Below are positions 10,000 through 20,847 of a stretch of 64,000 nucleotides of DNA, in pieces; the stretch's first letter is position 1, and the number at the start of each line of letters is the position of its first letter. The notes beneath the pieces were generated by a model that did no database searches, was not told the origin of the DNA, and worked only from the letters and a program-made list of their open reading frames with translations. The position numbers were made by a program, and so were the translations under genes. The stretch comes from Megaustenia siamemsis (Eukaryota > Mollusca > Gastropoda > Stylommatophora > Ariophantidae). The stretch covers positions 77,864,244 to 77,928,243 of the forward strand of contig JAVIAB010000051.1 in assembly GCA_032433765.1 (NCBI GenBank), read 5' to 3'.

Positions 10000-10420
10000 A
10001 CAACAACTTCCTTCCTCTACATTTGTCTATTTGTTATATTCATTACTTCCTGACATGCCGTCTGTTACACACACAGTCTGGCATATTTTCTCTGTTTTAC
10101 TTCAATCTCTTCTTCCTTCCTGTTTTTTTTTTACTGTCACAATATTTGTCAGCTGTTCTCTTTCCATGACAAATAAGCTAATAAATTCGTTCTGATGCTG
10201 GTAATAAATGTCCTTATTGCTTTTTTCGTCTGTATAGTTAGCCATGGTATTTCTGTGATACCATATTTCTCCAGTTTCCATTGATTTATTTGCCTGGTGT
10301 CTGACTGTCCAAGATTCACTTCCTTTTGTCTTAACTATTTCTAAATAGCACTGAAGAAGCGTCAGAACAGTACTCATTCCTCTATTTTACAAGCAATTAT
10401 TTTACTTTATTTGCAGTTAA
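10000..10420 (-). mobile_element. LINE-c fragment, decayed
   Basis: A minus frame reads LQCYLEIVKTKGSESWTVRHQ, which aligns with the better-preserved KCYVEPVLTYGCESWTTGQQ of the fragment at 11232-11712. It is old and broken. Confidence 0.55.
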
Positions 10421-11231
10421 TGTCCTTTTAGCATATTATTGCTCTTTTTTGTTTACACATTTTGTATCAATAATCATATTTTTTTTTAATTGCTGTTTAC
10501 AAATGGTGTAGCTATACAACAGAATCAAATATAAACTATTGAGACGAAATGTTATCTTAAGGTTTTCGGCATCTATTAAATGTGATCGTATCACGAATAA
10601 AAAAAAGTTCGCAAAAGGATGCAGCAATTAATGAGAATACAACAAGCAATTGGAGGACTTGGTGATCTTTTGACTATTGTAAAGAAAGAAGAAAATTAAA
10701 TGGTTTTGCCTTTTATCTTGATCTGTGGTAATTTTTTTATGAAATACAAGCCCAGTAAATAGGAATAATTGGAGTTGAGAAGATCATTTAGATAAATCAG
10801 TGGTTTGATGATACGACATTACGACATAAACAAACGTGAAAACAAGCCATAAGATCAGCCGTTTTAATTCAGTTTTTTACTAGGGCAGGCATCAAGCTTT
10901 AAGTAATTGGCATCATTTTTATCAGCAGCCAACATGGTATGGTACTAATCAATCATTTATCTACTTGGCGCCTAGTTAAAATTTCAACTGACTATCTTCA
11001 GTTAATATTCCTCTCAACTTTATTAATGTATATGTGACCATGCAATATAAGACCTAAGTTACCAGCAATGAAGAAGTTCACAACTCTGAATGGTGTCGTA
11101 TAATTAAATGCTTTGTTCAACCATCGTCTCTTGGTTATCGTTCTTCTAGAGTATCACATCCTGCTTATCTAACTTCCAACACATCTACGTCACAACCATT
11201 TAGTCATCCCTATGTAAACTCTGGGTAATTC
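10421..11231. other. intron 1 of copy A, nothing recognised
   Basis: AT-rich sequence without exon, array or clear element. Confidence 0.45.
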
Positions 11232-11712
11232 GTGTATCTATCTAATTCACTAAGATACAATCCATTTTTGACAATAGAAACAAGAACAAGAGTTCTTAAA
11301 TGTTATGTAGAGCCAGTCTTAACATATGGATGTGAATCATGGACAACAGGACAACAGACAAGAAAATCACTGGAGGCTGTAGAAATGTGGTTTTACAGAA
11401 GAATTTTGATAATACCATGGACAGCTAAGAAGAGTAATTAAAGCGTTCTGAAAGAGGCCAAAGCAAAAAGAGAGCTAATTTCCAATATTAGGAAGAAAAA
11501 ATCAGAAAGAGAACAGCTGGAATATATTGTAACAACTGGGAAAATTGAGGGACGAAGAGATAGAGGGAAGCAAAGAGAAAAGATACCAGGCAGCTTAAGA
11601 GAATGGCTTGGCAGAAGGTCAACAACAGAAATGATAAATAACTGTCGTGATCGAAAGTTGTGGAGAGACATGATCACCTACGCCAGCATGCCCGGTACTT
11701 GATGATGATCTA
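11232..11712 (+). mobile_element. LINE-c 3' fragment
   Basis: The C-terminal part of a reverse transcriptase polyprotein: plus frame has RTRVLKCYVEPVLTYGCESW and, after a frameshift near 11440, GKIEGRRDRGKQREK and RKLWRDMITYAS, then an (ATG)n tail at about 11700-11710. Sister copies lie at 15590-16025 (plus) and 18362-18785, 40690-40960 and 49898-50537 (minus). Confidence 0.75.
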
Positions 11713-12112
11713 ATTCATTTCTTGTATATCAGGGTTTTTCTGTTAATGATTATTATAAACACTAATTAAAGTCCTTGATTTGTATAACTTTTATCTAATT
11801 AGTAAGTAGCGACTTAGATCATCTTCTAGAGTCATATGTGAAGTATGTGAACAATCATTGCTATTGGTCGTTTCAAATCTAAATGTTCACGATTAACATG
11901 AAATATCTCCTCTTTCCCTGCACTTACAAACTTGATTTTTTGCATCTGGCCTTGTTTTTCCAAGGTCCCACCGATTTCACAAAATTTAATGATGTAGGAA
12001 GTATGCTTCATCATGAAGCAGCACTTTCCTTTGATCTCAGTGAATTTACGGATCTTTTGCTCCTGGAGAAAATAATTTACCGTACATTAATGGAAATCAG
12101 CTTCTCGACATA

Positions 12113-14316
12113 GGCGTCTCTACACAACTTGAAAGTTGGAGGCGTTTATCAACTGTTTACTTTCTATTGTTTACTTTCTTTAAAATACTATGAGAATGTC
12201 AATGTTATAGCCTTTACAGACGGTCTAAAACAAATCAGCGTATAAACAGTTCCATTAATGAAAACTATTTAAACAATATACAACAAAGAATACATTTAAA
12301 AAAGTAATTATCCGTTGCGAGCGATAACGAGCATGACATATCAAGCAAAGTTATTGTTTATGGGTACGCATGTGACTAAAGAGTCCGATGTAAGCACGGG
12401 ATCCTCTTCACTGTAAAGAGCTACATTGTTCGTTTTATGTCTTTCCATGTGACTTTCATTATTTTACGTAAACAAGACATATGAAAGTGATTTAGTTTCT
12501 TTGCATGCCTGCAGTACACATATCAAGAATCTTTACATTTTCAAAACGTTATCAACTTTAGCTAAAGATTGATCATGCGGACATATAAAAACGTCCATTA
12601 TTATTTCATTTATTCTGAATCAGAGGAGTCTAACATATTGATTACTAATCTGGGCTGAACGAACGATAGTCCATCTTTTTTCCAATAGTCATTTTCTTCT
12701 TTTAAGACATGATCTTCACATTTGCACCAAAAATCTTTGTCAATCTGTGATAGAGCAGCATATGTCAGTCCTTTTATATCGCATAGTTTAAAACTTGTAT
12801 TCTCAGCTGCCACCTGCCCTTTAATTTTTGCCCAAACGAGTTCAATGGGGTTTAATTGTGGATGATAAGGGGGCAGTCTCAAGCACGTATGACCATGCTG
12901 TTGAATGATTTTGTCTATTTGGAATACTTTGGTCTTTTGCGATTTCTTAACAAGTGACAGTAATTCAGGTTTCAAAAATCCCTCGTTAAATGGAATTCCT
13001 TCCTTTCTTAGCCAAATCTTTATAACATCTTTTGTACTGGTAGATGTAGGAATTTTGTCTTCTTCTGCCACAGCGTTGTGGTACGACGCGTTGTCCATTA
13101 CCAGACAGGATGGTCTGTCTAGAATTGGAAGAAGACCAATCTCTAAATATATCCACTCTCTAAATATATGGCCATTCATCTCGGTGTGATAGTCCCTGTT
13201 GTCAGTATAATTAGAGGTGAATATAAGTTCTGCATTTTTCACCAACCCTTCTTTTCGGCTGCCTGCATGTGCCATTATAATACGCTGTCCTTTTCCAGTG
13301 GGTACACATCTTTTAATACTTCCATCTGATAACTGCCATTCCTTTGCACTTGTGTGGTGAGAATTTATCCAAGATTCATCTAGAAATACAATATCATAAC
13401 CTTGGTTACGCATTTCCCGTACTTCACGTAAATATTTACTCCTCATAGAAACTAAGTGCGGCTTCTCGCAGATGACATTTCTACCACTATCGTACTTTCT
13501 AAACGTAAAACCGATGCTTCTAACAGTTCTCCATAATGTTGTTTTCGACACAACAATGTCATTTTCTGCTCTCAGTCGAATTTTCAGTTTTCTTAAAGTC
13601 ACAGTTTCTTTGGAATCGAACATTTTACAAATTGCTCTTCTAATCACTTCCTTGTCAAAACTATCTACTACTTTCTTTCTTCCTAGCGTCCTAGTATTGA
13701 TTGAACTGGACACTCCGTTAGCTTTAAGCACTTGTTTGAAAAAGCGTTTGCTTATACCCAATGCGTGAATAGTTCTCTTTTCTGGCTTTGAGATGCTTCG
13801 ATACAGTTTTCCACGCTTAGCTTCTATGCAAAAATATTTATACACCTTTATTGCCACTGATTGCAATGTAAGGAACTTTACTTTTATACCCATTGACTAA
13901 CAGATCACAAATTTAACGAAATTACCCAATAATTAGGATACGCCGTTGCACATAAATCACAACAAAACGACAGGAAATGGGATGCACCGGATATAAAATT
14001 ATAACTATGACGCGTTTTATGTGTTTTTAGTGCTTAAAACAGGGAAATTGGCGCGCATTACGTTCAAGATGACAAGTCCGTGGGTGCTCACTCATATGAA
14101 GCGGTAATTCCTCCAAATATATGGTTTTACCAAAATGCCTTAAATTTGTATACTTCAAATAAAGAATATTTAAAACTATACGTTTGTTGGTGAGGAAATG
14201 AATGTACTTCTTGGGACCAAAAAATCACAAGACCATATGCAAAATTTCAGCATTATCAATCAATTGGTTGCAGAGATATGGAATTTTAAACACCTTCAAA
14301 ATATTTTGAAACGACC
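12113..14316 (-). mobile_element. Sailor-like DNA transposon, copy 1
   Basis: This element of about 2.2 kb surrounds the intact transposase gene at 13893-12610. Its transposase-5' end, read inward from 14316, starts GGTCGTTTCAAAATATTTTG and resembles the inverted-repeat ends of the second copy at 58146-60269 (GCTTGTTTCATAAG and CTCGTTTCAAAACA). The opposite end near 12113 (GGCGTCTCTACACAACTTG) is a poorer match. Both ends sit next to TA (12111-12112 and 14317-14318), the target duplication of the IS630/Tc1/mariner group. Exact ends are tentative. It is inserted in intron 1 of copy A. Confidence 0.6.
12610..13893 (-). CDS. Sailor-like (IS630/Tc1/mariner) transposase, intact
   Basis: An uninterrupted 427-codon frame encodes a cut-and-paste transposase. 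The N-terminal 110 or so residues carry helix-turn-helix-like segments. The catalytic triad is visible as FLDESWINSHH (first D, about residue 172), CLVMDNASYHN (second D) and HPQLNPIELVWAKIKG (E). About 83 residues lie between the second D and the E, far longer than the 34 of Tc1 or mariner, and this matches the described DD82E/Sailor group. The protein ends in an acidic LDSSDSE, shared with the paralogue at 58531-59808. All three catalytic residues are present and no stop or frameshift is seen, so it could encode an active enzyme. It is oriented like the EGF gene that contains it. Family assignment rests on spacing and motifs read by eye. Confidence 0.85.
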   Translation of the reverse strand: MGIKVKFLTLQSVAIKVYKYFCIEAKRGKLYRSISKPEKRTIHALGISKRFFKQVLKANGVSSSINTRTLGRKKVVDSFDKEVIRRAICKMFDSKETVTLRKLKIRLRAENDIVVSKTTLWRTVRSIGFTFRKYDSGRNVICEKPHLVSMRSKYLREVREMRNQGYDIVFLDESWINSHHTSAKEWQLSDGSIKRCVPTGKGQRIIMAHAGSRKEGLVKNAELIFTSNYTDNRDYHTEMNGHIFREWIYLEIGLLPILDRPSCLVMDNASYHNAVAEEDKIPTSTSTKDVIKIWLRKEGIPFNEGFLKPELLSLVKKSQKTKVFQIDKIIQQHGHTCLRLPPYHPQLNPIELVWAKIKGQVAAENTSFKLCDIKGLTYAALSQIDKDFWCKCEDHVLKEENDYWKKDGLSFVQPRLVINMLDSSDSE

Positions 14317-15589
14317 TATAGAAGTCATCCCTTCTCATAAGTGTTTTGCTTTATATAGTCACGTGTCGTGGTCGACCAATCGTAAAATTTGTTTGTGTAG
14401 TTCCGCCTACTTACCCGTCTGATCAACCTTATTCTTGTTTAACTGTGTTGACCACTTGTTATTCTCAGGTCAACCTACCGAAAACTTCTTCAAATGTTCT
14501 TATATCTGCTTTTCGGATCTTGCATCCAGCGCTTGATATCTTCAACTCAGTGACCGCTTAGCTTCATACGTAAAATGCGTGTGATTGGTTTGTTCAATTT
14601 CCTCTCGAGTTATATAATCGGTTGCTGAGTGAGTTTTCATCCAATGGGCGCAATGTCCTTCTGTTTTATTTTTAGTTATATGGTTGCTACGTGAATCGTT
14701 ATCTCTTCTTTATGTCTTCGTTCATCTATCTTCCTTTCAGAGATAACTAACACATATCATCTGCACCCATTCCCATCCCCCACCCAAAAAAGAGACTAAT
14801 CTGCAAGCAACTTTTAAAGCAGGAAGAAGGAGAGATAGTCAGAGAAGGAGAGATAGTCAGAGAAGGAGAGATAGTCAGAGAAGGAGAGATAGTCAGAGAA
14901 GGAGATGGAAGATAACATCAAAGCGTAGGTAAGCCTCGACTTCGCAGAGTCACAAAGAATGATTGTGAAGATGAAATAGAGAAGGTTGATGAAGTCTGTC
15001 ATTAGTGCCCCAACGACTTCCCTGGTTATGGGATGAATAATAAATAATATGAAGTAGCAGAAGAAGAAAAGAAGAAGAAGGACTGGTGTTAATTATCCAG
15101 TTATTTAATTTCGCTCCATCTTTCTATATTTCAGCCAGTATTTTTTTCGGTTTGATACTATTATGAATTCAAAATATTTATTTATTTGCTTTTTTTTTAA
15201 TACAAAAAGAAATGATTGTTTTTACTTCCCTTCTAACGTTTCTTTTCTGTATAAATTCTAATCTTTGAGTATACTTGATATGATATGTTTTATTATACAA
15301 ATTTTATAGGTGTCTTGCTCCTTTTATGTTACTTGTAGTTTCATAACAACAAATGAAAGGTGCGAAGCTGTTCGTGTATTTCCATGAACGTCTGTTTGTA
15401 TTATATGTTTGCATTATGTAAGTTTTGCAGGCCGTGTAATAATTGACAATATACTATTCATAATAAAGAAAGGATGCATTACATGTTATAGTAACATAAT
15501 ATCCTCGGACAGTGCGACATTACACTTTGATACATTAGGTCAGTGCTTTTGGAGGTAAGTGAGAACTACTGCTCTTTCTTTAAAAAAAA
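14317..15589. other. intron 1 of copy A, mostly unrecognised
   Basis: Apart from the short 18-bp array at 14823-14905 I see no exon or identifiable element. Part of 14340-14760 is less AT-rich but has no credible reading frame. Confidence 0.45.
14823..14905. repeat. 18-bp tandem repeat
   Basis: Four to five copies of AGAAGGAGAGATAGTCAG in perfect tandem. The SFSDYL repeats of the minus frame are a by-product. Confidence 0.9.
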
Positions 15590-16025
15590 GTTCTTAAATG
15601 TTATGTTGAGCCAGTCTTAACATATGGATGTGAATCATGGACAACAGGACATCGGACAAGAAAATCACTGGAGGCTGTAGAAACGTGGTTTTACAGAAGA
15701 ATGTTGAGAATACAATGGGCAGCTAAGAAGAGTAATGAAAACGTTCTGAAAGAGGCCACATAAAAAAAGAGAGCTAATTTCTAATATTAGGAAGAAACAA
15801 TCATCATTTTTTGGACATGTAGAAATGAACAGCTGCAATATATTGTGACTACTGAGAAAATTAAGGTACGAAGAGAGAGGGAAGCAAAGAGAAAAGATAC
15901 CAGACATCTTAAGAGAACGGCTTAGCAGAAGGTCAACAACAGAAATGGTTAAATAACTGTCAAGATCGAGAGTTGTGGAGAGACATGATCACCTACGCCA
16001 GTAAGCATGGTACTTGATAATGATG
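15590..16025 (+). mobile_element. LINE-c 3' fragment
   Basis: Starts at a run of A followed by GTTCTTAAATGTTATGTTGA and is a close relative of 11232-11712 (GCESWTTGHRTRKSLEAVET in the plus frame), frameshifted several times, ending with a TGATAATGATG tail. Confidence 0.75.
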
Positions 16026-16044
16026 ATTCTTGTTATTGATTGAA

Positions 16045-16135
16045 AATTCAGTGGCTGAGTGATTATTCCGCCAACTGCTGATAACAGAATTCGGGTTCGA
16101 TTCCTAGATATTTCTTTCCTTCACCATTTGACGTT
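16045..16135 (+). mobile_element. tRNA-like SINE head
   Basis: Box A GTGGCTGAGTGATTA and box B GGGTTCGATTCC lie about 40 bases apart, as in a Leu/Ser-type tRNA. The following sequence belongs to an antisense LINE, so only the head is recognisable. Confidence 0.5.
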
Positions 16136-16149
16136 CAGCATCGAGGGGA

Positions 16150-16495
16150 TATATGGTATGAGATCTTTTCCTCTTCTGGTGTCTTCTCCTACTGTCATGT
16201 TTCCTATTGTTTCTAATATTCCAGAGAGCTATCTTTTTAGTTGTCGATCTTTGGGTCTGGTGTTTTGGCAACGTTTTTTGAAGGCTTGTTTTTGTGTGTG
16301 TGTGGTTTTTTTTTATCTTTCTGCCTTATCACGCGGATAAACCATTTCTTCTGTTATTTCTTTATGTATTAAAAGACGAGAATTGATCCTAATTTTTTTT
16401 TCTCAGTTCTTCATTTCTCAGACTATTTCCTGTAATTCTTGTAGCATATTTAATTTTTGTTGTGGTTATTTTGCTTACTGTTCTTGATTCTAGCG
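16150..16495 (-). mobile_element. RTE-like LINE-a 3' fragment
   Basis: The plus-strand shadow frame SPTVMFPIVSNIPESYLF parallels the same antisense frame across the 3' end of the full LINE-a (32400-32280), so this is a minus-oriented, decayed copy of the same C-terminal tail. Confidence 0.6.
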
Positions 16496-16499
16496 TGAA

Positions 16500-17205
16500 G
16501 GAAGCTCAATATAGGAATAGAGATTTAATTGTAGTGAGCTCGTTTTGCCCCTATTGTTATTTCCTTGTTGGTCAGCAGTAGCGAGTCCGATGAGTTGACA
16601 AACTTTCTTGTATTCGCAGATGATTCCGAAAACTGTTCCGTTGATCATGTAACAAGTACAGTCACTAACACATTCCAATACACATATCTAGACATGGAGG
16701 GGACTTATACATTATTAATCTAATCCTTTTAGCAATTTAAAACATGAAAGTTTCTTGTTTTAAGTGTGTTTGTCCTTTATCTTAAATGTGTTTAAACACT
16801 TTCAATGATTGTATTTGTATCAAATGCACCTGCTATTATAAATGCAATAAATAACATTAGTAATTTAATATACCGCATATTTACATGTTCATGCTGTTAC
16901 TCATTGTATGGTTTAATATCAGCACAAATCAATTCTTAAAAGATTTAAAAATTAGATTGTTACATTGCAAATAGCTGATTGAATCGAGCCATAGAGCTGT
17001 TCTCAACGTCCCTAAGATCGACAAAGGCGACCATTTAAAGAATAACAGTGGAGGTACAAGAGATGATAGTGTTCCTTATATCGATAGTGACTTCAATATA
17101 ACCGATAAAAGTAATTATATAATAGCTAATTACATCCCTGTAAAAAAAACAGTAACATCTCTCAAATATATATCTTATCCCTGCGTCAGATAATTGCGTC
17201 CTCAA
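16500..17205. other. intron 1 of copy A, nothing recognised
   Basis: AT-rich with no repeat family that I could match elsewhere in the window. Confidence 0.45.
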
Positions 17206-17212
17206 GATATCA

Positions 17213-17425
17213 TCATCATCATTGAGTTCCGTTTCCGCATCGAAGTTTGGCTACCATGGAGCGCCGTTCTGCTCTGCCTCTTGCTTTGATGGTGAAGGTT
17301 GTCATATTCTGACTTTTCCATCTTTTGGTGTTACTCATTCATGTTAGTTTTTGTCTGCCTCTGTCTCTTTTACCTTGTATCTTCCCTTCCACGATTACTT
17401 TGAGTAGGCGTTTGTGTCTTTTAAC
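17213..17425 (-). mobile_element. LINE-b 3' fragment
   Basis: CATCATCATCATTGAGTTCC followed by GGCTACCATGGAGCGCC and the rest of the LINE-b 3' signature. Only about 210 bp remain. Confidence 0.75.
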
Positions 17426-17431
17426 ATAACA

Positions 17432-17705
17432 TCCCTAAGATATCGAATACATCCATCGAATACATAAAGAAACAACAGATAAATTGGTTCGGCCACATAA
17501 CAAGACAAAAAGAACTAACAATGACTCAAAGAGCCATAAACAAACGCTACGAAAATGCCAGATTAAGAGGAAGACCGAGAAAGAGATAGATAAAGGGAAT
17601 ACTAGAGTCACTAAGAGGGATAACGCCAGAAGAGGCCAAAAGAAGAGCAAAAAATCGCAGATTGTATCTCCCCTCGACGCCAACGGCAATAGAAGAAGGA
17701 TAGAA
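17432..17705 (+). mobile_element. RTE-like LINE-a 3' end
   Basis: Matches 32195-32450 of LINE-a (ACATAAAGAAACAACAGATA, GGTTCGGCCACATAACAAG, GAAGACCGAGAAAGAG) and ends with AGAAGAAAAAGAAGAA, the same GAA-rich tail. It is 5' truncated. Confidence 0.75.
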
Positions 17706-17994
17706 GAAAAAGAAGAATCCCTAAGATATATAATTCTAATATTCTAATATTCATTTCTAAAATAGATAATGTCACCATTACAGCGGCATTATACTCTCCC
17801 ATCGAACTACTTAATAAAGCAACTTATTGGCTGATTTGGGGATGTTAAAAACAACGTACAAGAACACTAACCTCCTTCACTCACTTAAAAATGATATCAA
17901 TAGTTCACTAAAGCTTAATACATTACTCTCCGCTACAACATTTTATGTTACAAGTTACCACCCTTTGCACCGTCACTTTGTAAGAAATACTTAC

Positions 17995-18064
17995 ATTGAC
18001 CAAGAACAACTTCACAGCTGATAACAGCCGCAAAGACAAAGAACAAGAACAAAAGTCTTGACAT
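17995..18064 (-). CDS. copy A exon 1: signal peptide
   Basis: ATG at 18064 opens a 23-residue segment beginning MSRLLFLFFVFAAVIS and ending EVVLGQ. The hydrophobic core of Leu/Phe/Val after a single Arg is a classic secretion signal. The exon ends in phase 1 with the donor GTAAGTA at 17994. Cleavage is most likely between residues 16 and 22; a cut after Cys17 would leave the mature EGF domain without an unpaired cysteine. The start is supported by the equal length and near-identity of exon 1 in copies B, C, D and E. It joins the EGF exon at 8148. Confidence 0.85.
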
Positions 18065-18260
18065 GTTGACAAGACGTATTTCTCTGATGTATGAAACAAG
18101 TATACTCCGTTAGTGTTTTAAATATGTTCGAGACAGCGCCATCTGCAACTGGCAAATTGTTCCCATCCTATGACTGGATATAGCGATAAGATAATCGTGC
18201 CGTGTATATGCACGTGACCATTGAATTACACGATGGCATATAATCTAGAAAATGACAAAC
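18065..18260 (-). promoter_or_regulatory. copy A promoter block
   Basis: Conserved with the 5' flanks of copies B to E. In gene sense it holds CACGTG (18216-18211), AGATGGCGCTGTCTC (18144-18130) and a TATA-like ATTTAAAACAC (18126-18114 region), the last about 50-60 bases before the ATG. Function is inferred from conservation among paralogues and from position. Confidence 0.65.
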
Positions 18261-18361
18261 ACAAAACGTAAAATACACATATATACACGTCCACAATACA
18301 CATATGCTCATATGGCACTTATACACAATCAAACATACATGTATACATACATATACATCAT

Positions 18362-18785
18362 CAAGTACCAAGCCTGCTGGCGAAGGTGATCATGTCTCTC
18401 CACAACTTTCGATCACGACAGTTATTTATCATTTCTGTTGTTGACCTTCTGCCAACCCATTCTCTTAAGCTGTCTGGTATCTTTTCACTTTGCTTCCCTC
18501 TATCTCTTCGTCCCTCAATTGTTCCAGTTGTTCCTTTCTACATGACCCAAAAATGATGATTGTTCTTCCTTAATTTGGAAATTAGCTCTCTTTTTTTATG
18601 TGGCCTCTTTCAGAACATTTTGATCACTCTTCTTAGCTGTCCATGGTATTCTCAAAATTCTTCTGTAAAACCACATTTTTACAGCCTCCAGTGATTATCT
18701 TGTCTGTTGTCCTATTGTCCATGATTCACATCCATATGTTAAGACTGGCTCTACATAACATTTAAGAACTCTTTTTCTTGTTAAT
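18362..18785 (-). mobile_element. LINE-c 3' fragment
   Basis: The reverse complement of the 11232-11712 type, beginning CATCATCAAGTACC on plus. It is inserted at the edge of the TACA microsatellite between copies A and B. The matching flank of copy B (26160 onward) lacks it. Confidence 0.75.
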
Positions 18786-18791
18786 ATTGTA

Positions 18792-18792
18792 C

Positions 18793-18823
<31 letters not shown>

Positions 18824-18943
18824 CATACATACATACATACATACATACATACATACATACATACATACATACATACATACTTACTTACACATACATACAT
18901 ACATACATACATACATACATACATACATACATACATACATACA

Positions 18944-18973
<30 letters not shown>
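18792..18973. repeat. (TACA)n microsatellite
   Basis: About 45 TACA units with one short interruption near 18880. Open frames of Tyr-Ile-His-Thr repeats result from it and are not genes. Confidence 0.98.
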
Positions 18974-18980
<7 letters not shown>

Positions 18981-18984
18981 GGGC

Positions 18985-19275
18985 GGATAGGTTGGCTAGC
19001 TGCGCTGTCGTTGAGGAGGGGCAACTAATGGCTCGGGCGGACATCATCAATGCCCTCCGAGATGTGGGAAGAGCACAGGATTTCGATAAACACAGATTCA
19101 CGTCACTTCTTCGGATGATGGAAATGGGAGTTAAGATGGGCACGGCCAGAAATGAGAAACTTAGTGGCCGTGTAAGAAGACTTATCAACCAACATAGAAC
19201 TGGAGTCGTCAGTCGCTGAGGAGGGGATCTGAGCACCTATGGACATGTTCGGAGTGCAATGATGATGGTCCGCAA
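18985..19275 (+). repeat. dispersed repeat with conserved reading frame, unknown
   Basis: A plus frame of about 75 codons contains GVKMGTARNEKLSGRVRRLI and NQHRTGVVSR. The same peptide is encoded, in opposite orientation, at 57151-56925. The two copies share the frame despite base changes, so it is probably a fragment of a transposon protein. I do not recognise the family. Confidence 0.6.
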
Positions 19276-19294
19276 ATAACTCAATAACTCAATA

Positions 19295-19555
19295 ATACAT
19301 ACTTACATACATACTTATATACAAACATACGTACATTCAAACACAGACACACACAGAGAGATACACAGAGACAGACAGACACACACACACACAGAGACAG
19401 ACAGACTGACTGACACAGAGAGAGAGAGAGAGACAGACAGGCAGAGACAGACAGACTGACACAGAGAGAGAGAGATACACAGAGACAGACACACAAAGAC
19501 AGAGCGATACACAGAGACAGACAGACACACAGAGACAGACAGACAGGCAGTATCG
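19295..19555. repeat. ACAG/ACAC-rich microsatellite
   Basis: Runs of ACAGACAGAC, ACACAC and GAGAGAG. A near-duplicate lies at 26720-26875 in the same position relative to the next gene copy. Confidence 0.95.
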
Positions 19556-19734
19556 TGTTACTGATATTTAACAATTCTGCTCCACATAGCACTGTAATAC
19601 TCTACTTAAAATCAAGTTAAAATATATAAACAAATTCTTACACAGACAAAAGACGTCACCTCGCGTTTAATGCTTATTTATTTGACGCAACGCAACACAC
19701 ATTAATGCTTTAATCAATACAAGGAAAATAGACA

Positions 19735-19818
19735 GCTTTGATCTAGAAACTAATACTTTATTAGGATGTTGGCAAATTTTCAGCATTGTCTTCTTGGCTT
19801 CATCTAGGCCTCATCTAC
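19735..19818 (-). other. copy B terminal 3'UTR exon
   Basis: The acceptor CTTTACAG ends at 19819, the exon begins GTAGATGAGG, and AATAAA lies at 19762-19757, so cleavage is expected near 19740. The same arrangement is found in copies C (27142) and D (36246). The exon has no coding content, because the stop codon is in exon 2. Confidence 0.65.
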
Positions 19819-19827
19819 CTGTAAAGA

Positions 19828-20630
19828 AAGTCGAAAATAAAACAATCAAGCAAAGATAGTTGAAGATAAAACACTCAAACAAAGATAGTTAAAGATACAA
19901 AACTTAAACAAAGATAGTTGAAGATAAAACACTCAAGCAAAGATAGTTGAAGATAAAACACTCAAACAAAGATAGTTGAAGATATAACACTCAAACAAAG
20001 ATAGTTGAAGATATAACACTCAAACAAAGATAGTTGAAGATATAACACTCAAACAAAGATAGTTGAAGATATAACACTCAAACAAAGATAGTTGAAGATA
20101 TAACACTCAAACAAAGATAGTTGAAGATAAAACACTCAAACAAAGATAGTTGAAGATATAACACTCAAACAAAGATAGTTGAAGATAAAACACTCAAACA
20201 AAGATAGTTGAAGATATAACACTCAAACAATGATAGTTGAAGATAAAACACTCAAACAAAGATAGTTGAAGATAAAACACTCAAACAAAGATAGTTGAAG
20301 ATACAAAACTTAAACAAAGATAGTTGAAGATAAAACACTCAAACAAAGATAGTTGAAGATAAAACACTCAAAGATAGTTGAAGATAAAACACTCAAACAA
20401 AGATAGTTGAAGATATAACACTCAAACAAAGATAGTGGAAGATAAAACACTCAAACAAATATAGTTGAAGATAAAACACTCAAACAAAGATAGTTAAAGA
20501 TAAAACACTCAAGCAAAGATAGTGGAAGATAAAACACTCAAACAAAGATAGTTGAAGATGAAACACTCAAGCAAATAGAGTTGCAGATATAACACTCAAG
20601 CAAAGATATTTGAAGATAAAACACTTAAGT
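19828..20630. repeat. 29-bp minisatellite in last intron of copy B
   Basis: About 27 tandem copies of a 29-bp unit containing AAAGATAGTTGAAGATA followed by AACACTCAAAC, with few variants. It lies 10 bases from the 3'UTR exon acceptor. The same family occurs at 27160-27490 in copy C. Confidence 0.95.
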
Positions 20631-20847
20631 CGTTTTATAACTTTGTCGTCTATAAATATCCAATGTTATATTATTGTTACAAACTTTGGACAATAACAAC
20701 CGAAGTAGAATGTCCAGGATATGACAGACATTTGAGGAACGAACATAAAAGTTATAACAAATATTTAACTGAGAACAAACTAGTTATAAAAAATAATACA
20801 AGCAAAACGGTCTGGAATATAGACAGTGCGAGAGATTCTCCTTCTTC

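Noticed and set aside
19828..20630. 29-bp repeats resembling a CRISPR array
   Set aside because: Units are directly adjacent with no unique spacers, no cas genes are present, and the context is an animal intron. It is a minisatellite.
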